Below are positions 6,212 through 15,543 of a stretch of 18,392 nucleotides of DNA, in pieces. The notes below the pieces were generated by a model that saw only the letters and a program-made list of their open reading frames with translations, was not told where the DNA came from and searched no databases. Where the stretch lies: assembly GCA_002347125.1 (NCBI GenBank), contig DDXG01000092.1, forward strand, positions 1 to 18,392, written 5' to 3'. Numbering within the stretch: position 1 is the stretch's first letter; the number at the start of each line of letters is the position of its first letter. The position numbers and the translations under genes were made by a program. Origin of the DNA: Phycisphaerales bacterium UBA2266 (lineage in GTDB: Bacteria > Planctomycetota > Phycisphaerae > Sedimentisphaerales > Anaerobacaceae).

Positions 6212-9200
6212 CTATTCCGTCCGGCCCGTAGCCTTCTGAAGCGCCTTGAGCAGGCCGGGATGCACCCTGCCGAGGCTTTCGGCCTTCTTGACATCGGCCC
6301 AGGCTCTGTCGTACTGCTGGAGGCTGTAGTAAGAAATTGCGCGGTTGTTGTAGGCGATGGGGTCCTGAGGGTTCAGTTCGATGACTCGCGTGTAGTCTTT
6401 GATTGCCAGGTCGTGGCGGTCCAGACGGGCGTAGGTCAGGCCGCGGTTACTGTACGACTCGGCGTCCCTGGGATTCAACTCAATGGCTTTGTCGAAATCC
6501 TTGATGGCCAGGTCATTGCGGGACTTGAAGAGATAGGCGGTCCCGCGATTGTAGTAGACTCTGGCATCCTCGGGGGTGTATTCGGCGGCCTTGTTGAAAT
6601 CAGCGATGGCTGCGTCATACTCACCGGCCGCGGCGCGCGCCAGCGCGCGATTCAGGAAGATACTGCCATCATTGGGTGCCATCTGCAACGCCCTGTCATA
6701 GTCCTGAATCGCCAGATCGAAGTTGCCGGTCTTGATGGATGCCTGGGCCCGCTGCTTGTAGACCTCGGCCGTGGCGGTTCCGGCTTCAATGACCCTGTTG
6801 AAATCTGCCAAGGCCTCGGCGTATTGCTCCTGCGCCAGATAGGACCCGCCTCGGACGAGGTAAGCCTGCACGGAGCCGGCATTCCTGCCGAGTACCTTGT
6901 TGCAGTCAGCAATCGCCCGGCCGTGTTCGCCCTTGGCCGAGTAAACGGCGGCCCGTTCAACCAGCGTGACGGGATCATCCGGTCGGGTTTCGAGAATCTT
7001 GGCGTAGTCCAGTATGGCCTCGTTGTACCGTTTCTCATGGCTCAACGCGGCCGCTCGCATCTCGTAGGCCTCCAGGAGGGAGGAATCCAACTCAATGGCC
7101 GTTGTACAATCCGCAATCACCGCATCGTACCGACCAGCATCCCGGAGCATGTGTGCGCGTCGCATGTACGCGGCCGGTTCGTTCGGGTGTAGTCGGATCA
7201 CCTCGCCGACGTCTGAGATGGCCTTGGGCGCATCATTGGTGGCTCTGTATACGTCCGCGCGACCCCAGTATGCCTCGGCGAGCGGTTGCTGGGAAAGTAC
7301 GGCGGAGTAATCGGCCACGGCCGCGTCGTATTGCTGCGTCAGGCTGTGTACCAGGGCTCGGCTCATCAGGGTATCGACGTTGTTGGGTTCGTACTCCAAG
7401 GCCTTGCCGAAGTCGGCGACGGCCTTTTCGTAGGATTCCTGAAGGGCGTATATATTGCCGCGTGCATAGTAGACTTCCGCATCATCCGGCGCGATCTTGA
7501 GCACTTCGCTGTAATCGGCAACGGCGGCGTTGTAGTCGCCCCTGGCCTTGTGCGCGGCGGCGCGGTTCACATAGAAGTCCACGGCTTCCGGCTCCAGTTG
7601 CATGGCCTGGGTGAAGTCCTCGACGGCCTGGTCATACCTTCCCAGTCTCGCGTTGGCGATGCCTCGATTGCCGTACGCCTGGGCGCTGCTTCGGTCCATA
7701 CGCAGCGCCCGGTTGTAGTCGGTGATCGCCTCCTCGTACCTGCCCTGCATCAGGAGCAGATTGCCGCGATTGGCGTAAGCCTGGGCGTAACGGTCGTTGA
7801 CGGCGATGGCCTTGTCGAGGTCCTTCATTGCCTCTTCGGGACGCTCGGTCTTGACATACAACATGGCCCGCTTGCCGTAGGCCTGGGCGTCAGCGGGGGT
7901 GATTTCGAGAATCCGGGTATAATCAGCGATGGCCTTGTGGTAGTCGCCGGTCATGTCGTAGGCATCGGCGCGCATGGCCAGGGCGTCGATGTTGTTGGGG
8001 TCGCCGGCGAGAATGGCGTCACAATCGGCCGTCGCCTCCGGCACTCTGTCAAGCGCCGCCAGTGCGTGAGCCCTCGCAATACGGGACTCGATATGATCCG
8101 GGTGCTTCTCGATGACCCACGTGTAGTCGGCCAACGCGGGTGCATACTGCTTCAGAGCCATATAGGCGCGTCCTCGATTGAGGTAGGCCTCCATGGAATC
8201 GTTCTGCTGGGCCATGACCGCATTGCAGTCCTCGATGGTCCGAGCATATTGAGCCGTAGCACCAAAACAGAGGGCCCGCCCGAGATACGCCTCGGACGAG
8301 GGCGATATCTCGATAGCCCGGGTGTAGTCTTCAATCGCCTGGCTGTATTGTTCCTGTTGCTGATATGCCCTGGCTCTGGCGAGCAGACACTCGACATCCG
8401 TCGGAGCGGCCGCGAGGACCGCCGAGAGGTCGGTGATGACGTTCTCCAATTGCCCGGCCTCCGCATAACACAGGCTTCGCTGCCGCAGCGCCTCGACCGA
8501 ACCTGGTCGGGTCGCCAGCACGACGTTGCAGTCGGCAATGGCTTCCGGACAGCGCTGCGTGGCTCGATACGCCTTGGCACGGTTGATGAAGTTGGCTGTA
8601 TTGCCTGAATCGAGTTCTATCGCCCGGTCCAGGTCGGCGATGGCGAGGTCGTACCGGCCCAACTCAACGCGCATGGCCCCCCGGCTGGAGTAGGCCTGGG
8701 CGTTGGCAGGCTCCTTCTCGATGACTGCGGTCAAGTCGTGCTCGGCCGAGTCATACTCGCCCCTGTAGGTGTGGGCCAGCGCCCGGCCCAGATACAACCC
8801 TGCGTCATCGGGATCGATCTGAATGGCCTTTGTGAGGTCTGTAACCGCAGCGTCGTACTGTGCGGTCTCCAAATAGGCCTTTCCCCGTTCGGTCAGTGCC
8901 ACAAGGTTCCGGTCGTTGCTTTCGAGCACCTTGGTCAGGTCCGCGATCGCGAGGGTGTACTCCTGAATCGCCAGGTAAGCCGCCCCACGATCCTGTCTGA
9001 TTCCGATGTTGGCCTGATCAAGTTGGAGGGCCTTGGTGAAGTCGGAGATGGCCTGGGCGTATTGTCCGCGGCCGACATAGGCAAGACCTCGACTGTGAAA
9101 TGCCTGCGCATTGTTTGCATTGTTGTCCAGGCTCTTGCTATAGAATGCGATCGCCAAGTCGTACTCTTTGGCGTCCAGGTGCATGTTTCCCTGCTTGAGG

Positions 9201-9286
9201 TGTTGGTCCTCGCATCCGACCAGGGCCGGCAGCAGGAGAATCCCCACGACAACACACCTGACGATGCCTCGTTCGCAGATAAGCAT
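6212..9286 (-). CDS. Lipoprotein of 29 tandem TPR repeats
   Basis: A 1024-residue protein. The start at 9286 is preferred over an upstream ATG at 9322 because GAGG lies 10 nt before it and it places a clean lipoprotein signal first: residues MLICERGIVRCVVVGILLLP followed by the lipobox LVGC, with lipidated Cys25. From there to about residue 1010 the chain is an unbroken run of 34-residue tetratricopeptide repeats. I count 29, two of them (the 10th and 19th) apparently 33 residues. Most fit the TPR pattern ...Y..RG.AY...G.Y..AI.D...AI...P. A 15-residue tail (PGLLKALQKATGRTE) follows. TPR solenoids are protein-binding scaffolds; a lipid-anchored one would act on the periplasmic face of the inner or outer membrane. 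The gene stands alone, divergent from the beta-barrel gene and sharing its 420-bp upstream region. The partner is unknown, and there is no enzymatic domain. Confidence 0.9.
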   Translation of the reverse strand: MLICERGIVRCVVVGILLLPALVGCEDQHLKQGNMHLDAKEYDLAIAFYSKSLDNNANNAQAFHSRGLAYVGRGQYAQAISDFTKALQLDQANIGIRQDRGAAYLAIQEYTLAIADLTKVLESNDRNLVALTERGKAYLETAQYDAAVTDLTKAIQIDPDDAGLYLGRALAHTYRGEYDSAEHDLTAVIEKEPANAQAYSSRGAMRVELGRYDLAIADLDRAIELDSGNTANFINRAKAYRATQRCPEAIADCNVVLATRPGSVEALRQRSLCYAEAGQLENVITDLSAVLAAAPTDVECLLARARAYQQQEQYSQAIEDYTRAIEISPSSEAYLGRALCFGATAQYARTIEDCNAVMAQQNDSMEAYLNRGRAYMALKQYAPALADYTWVIEKHPDHIESRIARAHALAALDRVPEATADCDAILAGDPNNIDALAMRADAYDMTGDYHKAIADYTRILEITPADAQAYGKRAMLYVKTERPEEAMKDLDKAIAVNDRYAQAYANRGNLLLMQGRYEEAITDYNRALRMDRSSAQAYGNRGIANARLGRYDQAVEDFTQAMQLEPEAVDFYVNRAAAHKARGDYNAAVADYSEVLKIAPDDAEVYYARGNIYALQESYEKAVADFGKALEYEPNNVDTLMSRALVHSLTQQYDAAVADYSAVLSQQPLAEAYWGRADVYRATNDAPKAISDVGEVIRLHPNEPAAYMRRAHMLRDAGRYDAVIADCTTAIELDSSLLEAYEMRAAALSHEKRYNEAILDYAKILETRPDDPVTLVERAAVYSAKGEHGRAIADCNKVLGRNAGSVQAYLVRGGSYLAQEQYAEALADFNRVIEAGTATAEVYKQRAQASIKTGNFDLAIQDYDRALQMAPNDGSIFLNRALARAAAGEYDAAIADFNKAAEYTPEDARVYYNRGTAYLFKSRNDLAIKDFDKAIELNPRDAESYSNRGLTYARLDRHDLAIKDYTRVIELNPQDPIAYNNRAISYYSLQQYDRAWADVKKAESLGRVHPGLLKALQKATGRTE

Positions 9287-9464
9287 GTCGAATGACCTCG
9301 CTTTCTTTGACTTGTACGCCATAGCCTTCGAGCGGCCGTTCAGTACCCGAGTTTGCCGTTGACGGGGCGTATCTTGACGTTTGGATACCCGGATGCCGCT
9401 CCGAGGCCCGGACGCCCCAATTTTACCGGACGTTTCACGCGACCGGAACCATCCATCAAAATAC

Positions 9465-9504
9465 CAATATCGGCAATATTTTGCATGCCCCGTTGAACAA
9501 TATT
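9465..9504. promoter_or_regulatory. Three CAATAT(T/C) direct repeats upstream of promoter
   Basis: CAATATC (9465-9471), CAATATT (9474-9480) and CAATATT (9498-9504) occur in an AT-rich patch just upstream of the -35 box at 9516, within the divergent region between the TPR lipoprotein and the beta-barrel gene. The second and third copies start 24 bp apart, roughly two helical turns. This could be a regulator-binding site, but the match may be chance; no regulator is encoded nearby. Confidence 0.3.
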
Positions 9505-9515
9505 ACATTCTACCC

Positions 9516-9543
9516 TTGACTCATGCAGGCGTCTGCCTATACT
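9516..9543 (+). promoter_or_regulatory. Sigma70-like promoter of the beta-barrel gene
   Basis: TTGACT (9516-9521) and TATACT (9538-9543), each 5/6 to consensus, are separated by 16 bp. Transcription would begin near 9550, leaving a leader of about 157 nt before the ATG at 9707. That leader has two small perfect hairpins: 9601-9606/9613-9618 (CGATGA/TCATCG) and 9654-9659/9669-9674 (CGACCG/CGGTCG). The remainder of the 9287-9706 divergent region shows no gene. Confidence 0.65.
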
Positions 9544-9706
9544 GGCCGCTTTATTGTCAGGATCAGTGTTTTTCTGGTGTCCGTCGGACGGGGCATTCGC
9601 CGATGACTTGGATCATCGCTGGTGGGAGGGAGGCCGGTCGCGGTGGTCTGAATCGACCGTCTCTTATGCGGTCGGTAATCTGGTTTCGTTGGAAGGAGTA
9701 TTGCGG

Positions 9707-10492
9707 ATGAGACATGGCATGGCACTGGCAACGGTTTCGCTGGTTCTGGCCGCCTGCTCATGGTCGGCGGCGGCGACCCCACCGTCGGATGAGGTCGGCA
9801 GATACATCGGCGTGAGCTACTCATTTGACTATCACACGATCTGGCTGAGCAAGGGCGCGCTTGGCTATGGCAAGCAGGGGGCGGCGTTTAACACCGTCAA
9901 CCTGGACTTCTTCCAGACAGGGTTTGGGGCCAAGGTGGCGCACCGAAACGCCGCGCACGATGGTTACGTCGATAAACAGCGTTTTGACTACGCTCCTTAC
10001 TATAAGGGTAAGGCCTTTGTTGGCGAGTGGCACCAGATTGACTTCGATATTAGCAGCTCGTACGAGCACTACTACGGCCGGGCGCGGCACAAGGCCAACA
10101 CCACATGGGAGTCGGTTTTTGCCTTCAAATTCCCGGGTCTTAGCGTGTTTGGCGCCGTTCCGCGGTATATCGTTCACTATGAAACGCCGGTCAGCGGCGG
10201 CGATGCCAACCGGAAGGTGGCCGGGTGGATCCATCGCTTCGGCTTTGACCTTCCCATCAAGAACGACACTCTGCCTTTGACGCTGTCGTCGGAAGTGGCC
10301 TACTATGGCGGTTTGGGCAATACGACCCACGATTGGGCCTACGCCAACGTCGGGCTATCGTCGAAGATCCCTGTCTGCGAAAATGTTACATTCGTGCCTG
10401 GTATATACCAGCAGGTCAGCTTCGATGACGCCGTTAACAGCAACAAGGACATAACATACGGCATTTTCAGTGTTGTGGTGCGTATGAAGTAG
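9707..10492 (+). CDS. Putative outer-membrane beta-barrel protein
   Basis: A 261-residue exported protein. AAGGAG (9693-9698) sits 8 nt before the ATG at 9707, and the N-terminus MRHGMALATVSLVLAACSWS is a signal peptide. Cleavage is most likely after SAAA (residues 20-23). LAAC (14-17) also resembles a lipobox, so lipidation cannot be ruled out. The mature part has alternating polar/aromatic strands typical of barrels, such as RYIGVSYSFDYHTIWLSKG, FNTVNLDFFQTGFGAKV, WHQIDFDISSSYEHYYG and YTPGIYQ-like segments near the end. Strands are about ten residues long with short Gly/Asn/Asp turns. It ends in FSVVVRMK, not the classical terminal Phe. The general look resembles TorF-like or other small porins, but I cannot name the family or substrate. 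It has its own promoter and terminator, so it is monocistronic. Confidence 0.7.
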   Translation: MRHGMALATVSLVLAACSWSAAATPPSDEVGRYIGVSYSFDYHTIWLSKGALGYGKQGAAFNTVNLDFFQTGFGAKVAHRNAAHDGYVDKQRFDYAPYYKGKAFVGEWHQIDFDISSSYEHYYGRARHKANTTWESVFAFKFPGLSVFGAVPRYIVHYETPVSGGDANRKVAGWIHRFGFDLPIKNDTLPLTLSSEVAYYGGLGNTTHDWAYANVGLSSKIPVCENVTFVPGIYQQVSFDDAVNSNKDITYGIFSVVVRMK

Positions 10493-10520
10493 GGCACCGG
10501 TAGTCTGTTCGCACGTATTC

Positions 10521-10551
10521 AAAGGGGCCCCAGATCATGGGGCCTTTTTTT
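10521..10551 (+). terminator. Rho-independent terminator after the beta-barrel gene
   Basis: The stem GGCCCCA (10526-10532) pairs with TGGGGCC (10538-10544) around the loop GATCA, followed directly by seven T residues (10545-10551). An A run lies 5' of the stem. It starts about 30 nt after the stop codon of the beta-barrel gene. Confidence 0.9.
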
Positions 10552-10928
10552 GTGCGGGTGAGTGTCGTATTATGGGGCTATCCCTGCATGGTTATCGGCC
10601 TTATGAGGTGTGCGAAGCCTGCGGCAAGTACTGAGAAGACCGATCCGCCCACCTGCAGCCCTGCCCGCGAGGCGGCAATAAGCAGTCCGATAACCGAGAT
10701 AAAGGCCCGAAGAAAGGGCGCTCTGCAATTGACCCATTTTTCATTTGACATCGAACTGGGACTTGTATAAGTTTCAACACCTGTACTGTCTTGCCATGAC
10801 AGGGTGGGCAACCACATCTAAGTCTTGATTATAAAAGAACTTATCGGTAGCAAGGATGGTTTTGTCAGCCGTTCAGCGAAAGCCGTGCAGGTTCTGTAAC
10901 CTCACACTATGACAATAAGGAGCATGCT
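10552..10928. other. Intergenic region upstream of acs, no convincing gene
   Basis: These 377 bases between the terminator and acs contain no ORF I would call. A minus-strand frame (10751-10578) gives a 57-residue, partly hydrophobic peptide beginning MSNEKWVNCRAPFLRAFISV, but it has no ribosome-binding site and overlaps a possible promoter. Close to acs there is a small hairpin AGGTT/AACCT (10889-10902) and the acs Shine-Dalgarno AAGGAG at 10917-10922, 6 nt before the start. The AT content rises between about 10725 and 10860, fitting a promoter region. Confidence 0.5.
10745..10771 (+). promoter_or_regulatory. acs: Possible acs promoter
   Basis: A perfect -35 box TTGACA (10745-10750) is followed 15 bp later by TATAAG (10766-10771). 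The spacing is shorter than the 17-bp optimum, so the assignment is tentative. It would give a leader of about 150 nt before acs. Confidence 0.35.
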
Positions 10929-12908
<1,980 letters not shown>

Positions 12909-12932
12909 GTGCATATGGAAGCAAGCTTGAGC

Positions 12933-12967
12933 GCCGGATGCACAGTTTTGTGCATCCGGCCCCTTTT
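12933..12967 (+). terminator. Strong hairpin between acs and the transporter
   Basis: A perfect 12-bp stem (GCCGGATGCACA at 12933-12944 with TGTGCATCCGGC at 12949-12960) closes a GTTT loop and is followed by CCCTTTT. It begins 25 nt after the acs stop and ends about 20 nt before the transporter start. The short T tract suggests partial termination or an mRNA-stabilising stem that lowers expression of the second gene relative to acs. Confidence 0.7.
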
Positions 12968-12987
12968 GAGTCCGGCAAGGAAGAACC

Positions 12988-14334
12988 ATGTCTCAGCAGA
13001 AGATCATGAATCGCTGGTTGGTGGTCGTGGGCGGTATACTCATCCAGTTGTGCCTCGGCGCTATTTACGCTTGGTCCGCCTTCACGAAGAAACTCACTGA
13101 AGAGCCATTCGATCTTGCCACCGACAAGACCCAGTGGCCCTTCTCGGTTGGTCTGGTCTCGTTCGCCGTGGTCATGGCCTTGTTTGCCGGCAAATGGCAG
13201 AAGAAGGCCGGGCCCAGAACCGTAGCATTGACGGGCGGGATCATTCTCGGCTTGGGGTATCTCCTGGCGGGATTCGCAGGGACCAACTTCTGGGGTATCC
13301 TTATCGGCATTGGCTTACTGGGTGGAGCCGGCATAGGTCTCGCTTATGTCTGCCCCATCGCCGCTCTGGCCAAGTGGTTCCCCGACAAGAAAGGCCTTAT
13401 CATGGGTCTGGCCGTGGCGGGTTTCGGCTTCGGCGCTCTGATCTGGGTCAAACTGACCCAGGGCTTCCAGTTCGGCCCGGTTGACCTGACGCCGGGCTGG
13501 ACGGGTCTCTTCGGCGCCGGATGGGATGTCAGCGCCGTCTTCAAGCTGTACGGGATCTTGTTCGTAGTTCTGGTGAGTCTGGGCTCGCTGGTCATGATCA
13601 ACCCTCCGGATGGCTGGCTTCCCGCGGGGTGGACGCCCCCCACGACAGGCAAAGGCAGCGAAGGAGGCGTCAACCTGACGCCTGCGGAGATGGGCCGGAC
13701 GCGCCAGTTTTGGATCCTGTTCCTCAACTTCACGTTCGGCGCCAGCGCCGGTCTGATGGTCATTGGCATTGTCAAACTCTTCGGCATGGACGCGCTTGCC
13801 AAGGCGGGCGTTGACGAGTCCAAAGCCAGTATCATGACAGGCACCGCCATGGGTCTGTTCTACGCCCTGTTTAACGGCGTGGGCCGCATCATCTGGGGTG
13901 CTATGTCGGACAGGTTGGGCAGGAGAAGCTCCATCATCTGCATGAACTCCATCCAGGGCGTGATGATGATCCTGTTCTTCTTCATCGGGGGCAACGAGTG
14001 GGGCCTGTACATAGGGGCTGCCATTATCGGCTTCAACTTCGGCGGCAACTTCGCTCTGTTCCCGGCGGCCACTGCCGACCTGTTCGGCAACAAGAATGTC
14101 GGCGAGAACTATCCGTGGGTCTTCATGGCGTACGGCGTCGGCGGCATCGCCGGCCCCATGCTCGGCGGCATCATGGGCAGCGCTCAGGCATGGAAGTGGG
14201 CGTTCATCCCGGCCGGCATTGCCTGCCTCGTGGCCGGCGCAATTGCCACTACACTCAGGCCCATTGGCGTTTCAGAGCCTGCCGTGCAGGCGGAAATCGA
14301 AGGCGAGCTCGACGGCACGTTCAAGAAACACTGA
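12988..14334 (+). CDS. OFA-family MFS transporter, candidate monocarboxylate carrier
   Basis: A 448-residue inner-membrane protein of the oxalate/formate antiporter (OFA) branch of the major facilitator superfamily. The first helix NRWLVVVGGILIQLCLGAIYAWSAF is the OFA hallmark. About twelve hydrophobic segments are visible in two halves, and the helix 4-5 region GIGLAYVCPIAALAKWFPDK and the second-half loop GRIIWGAMSDRLGRRSS are conserved MFS features. AAGGAAG (12977-12983) precedes the ATG. Characterised members exchange oxalate for formate or respond to pyruvate, but substrates of most are unknown. Position directly after acs suggests acetate or another short carboxylate (inference). An inserted cytoplasmic segment around residues 205-225 (PDGWLPAGWTPPTTGKGSEG) separates the halves, as is usual. 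The gene converges with acuC, 58 bp apart. Confidence 0.9.
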   Translation: MSQQKIMNRWLVVVGGILIQLCLGAIYAWSAFTKKLTEEPFDLATDKTQWPFSVGLVSFAVVMALFAGKWQKKAGPRTVALTGGIILGLGYLLAGFAGTNFWGILIGIGLLGGAGIGLAYVCPIAALAKWFPDKKGLIMGLAVAGFGFGALIWVKLTQGFQFGPVDLTPGWTGLFGAGWDVSAVFKLYGILFVVLVSLGSLVMINPPDGWLPAGWTPPTTGKGSEGGVNLTPAEMGRTRQFWILFLNFTFGASAGLMVIGIVKLFGMDALAKAGVDESKASIMTGTAMGLFYALFNGVGRIIWGAMSDRLGRRSSIICMNSIQGVMMILFFFIGGNEWGLYIGAAIIGFNFGGNFALFPAATADLFGNKNVGENYPWVFMAYGVGGIAGPMLGGIMGSAQAWKWAFIPAGIACLVAGAIATTLRPIGVSEPAVQAEIEGELDGTFKKH

Positions 14335-14364
14335 CCCGGCTGATAAGTTGAGTCAGCAACATCG

Positions 14365-14389
14365 CGATCACCAGGAAGTGCTGGGATCG
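14365..14389. terminator. Weak hairpin between convergent genes
   Basis: CGATC (14365-14369) and CCAG (14371-14374) pair with CTGGGATCG (14381-14389), leaving one bulged A and a GAAGTG loop. It lies between the transporter stop (14334) and the acuC stop (14393) and could slow transcription from either side. There is no T tract on either strand, so intrinsic termination is doubtful. Confidence 0.3.
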
Positions 14390-14392
14390 GCA

Positions 14393-15529
14393 TCAAAGCC
14401 CGTGCAGCGGGAAGACCGTCTCTCTGATGCTCCGGACAGTCTGCTCGATGGCCGGTTCCACTGCGTCCCTCTGCTGTTTCGTTACCGCCAGAGCCCTATC
14501 CCGCAAACCTGCCTGCCAGTCCAAGCTTTCGAGCATGACGCCGCCCATAGCGGCAGCCATATCAATAAAACTGTCGGCGCCGCAGAGCACGCTCCAGGCC
14601 AGTGTCCACGCCCTGACGGTGTTCTCCACGTGATAGCCTCCGCCGCCAGTCATCAGGATCGGCAGACCGAGCTCCATCAGCCAGTGCACGATGTCGGCGT
14701 ACACATTGTTGGTGAGCTGCAAGTGGGCCAGCGGGTCGCCCGCCAGGGCGTCGGCGCCCAGCTCAAAGACGATCACATCGGGTTTGTACCACCGGATCAG
14801 GGGGACCGCTGTCTCGCGGAAGGCCTTCAGGTACGCCTCGTCGTACGTGCCCACCGGCAACGGCACGTTTACACAGTAGCCAAGCCCCTCGCCCCGGCCG
14901 ATTTCGTCGACGAAACCCGTTCCCGGGAACAGCAGCGCCGGATCCTCGTGCAGTGATATTGTCATCACGTCGCTGCGCTCGTAAAAGAACTCCGCCACGC
15001 CATCGCCGTTGTGAACGTCTATGTCCAGATACAGAACGCGTTTGCCCGCCTCGGCAAGCACGAGGCAACCCAGCGCCACATCGTTGATGTAACAAAACCC
15101 GGCGGCTTTTTCGGGTCCGGCGTGGTGATAACCGCCGGACGGATTGAAGGCATACTGGATATCACCCTTGAGGATCAGGTCCGCTCCAACCAGCGTGGCG
15201 CCCGTCGCCAGCGACGCATACTCGTACATTCCCTTGAAGATCGGGCAGTCGGGTGTTCCGATGCCCATGTGCAAGGCGTCGAGATTCCACTTGCCGTCGG
15301 AGGCGGTCTTGAGCGCCTTGAGGTATCGGGCCGTGTGGAACTTCTTGAGCATCCTCCGGTCGGCTGCGACCGGCGGGACGCACACACGATCCGGGCCCCC
15401 CAACAACCCCATTGATTCAACGGTGCGCCGAACCTGCCTGGCCCGTTCCGTGTGGAAGGGGTGCGCCTCCGGGTAGGCATAGCCCTCGAATGCCTGTGAG
15501 TAAATGAATGCCGCCTTGTGCCCCGCCAA
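14393..15529 (-). CDS. acuC: AcuC-type class I histone deacetylase-family protein
   Basis: A 378-residue zinc-dependent deacylase of the class I HDAC/AcuC fold. Active-site features are complete: the His pair in GGYHHA (His135, His136), zinc ligands Asp171 and His173 in DIDVHNGDG, Asp260 in ELGADALAGDP, and the transition-state Tyr299 in GGGGYHVENTVRAW. In Bacillus, AcuC removes acetyl groups from Acs and restores its activity; the same job is likely here because acs and a GNAT are neighbours (inference). The start is a TTG at 15529, with GGAG (15539-15542) 9 nt upstream. The first in-frame ATG would remove 39 residues, including the conserved N-terminal YPEAHPFHTERA. Only 14 bp separate it from the preceding stop, so it is in the same operon. 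Other acetylated proteins or polyamines are alternative substrates. Confidence 0.92.
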   Translation of the reverse strand: MAGHKAAFIYSQAFEGYAYPEAHPFHTERARQVRRTVESMGLLGGPDRVCVPPVAADRRMLKKFHTARYLKALKTASDGKWNLDALHMGIGTPDCPIFKGMYEYASLATGATLVGADLILKGDIQYAFNPSGGYHHAGPEKAAGFCYINDVALGCLVLAEAGKRVLYLDIDVHNGDGVAEFFYERSDVMTISLHEDPALLFPGTGFVDEIGRGEGLGYCVNVPLPVGTYDEAYLKAFRETAVPLIRWYKPDVIVFELGADALAGDPLAHLQLTNNVYADIVHWLMELGLPILMTGGGGYHVENTVRAWTLAWSVLCGADSFIDMAAAMGGVMLESLDWQAGLRDRALAVTKQQRDAVEPAIEQTVRSIRETVFPLHGL

Positions 15530-15543
15530 CAGTCCTGTCTCCG

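Noticed and set aside
6116..8608. Long plus-strand ORFs opposite the TPR gene (358 and 440 residues)
   Set aside because: Their repeating Gly/Val-rich pattern is the antisense image of the TPR units; no ribosome-binding sites or recognisable domains.
10578..10751. 57-residue hydrophobic minus-strand ORF upstream of acs
   Set aside because: No ribosome-binding site, overlaps a candidate promoter, and no recognisable family; kept only as a note in the intergenic entry.
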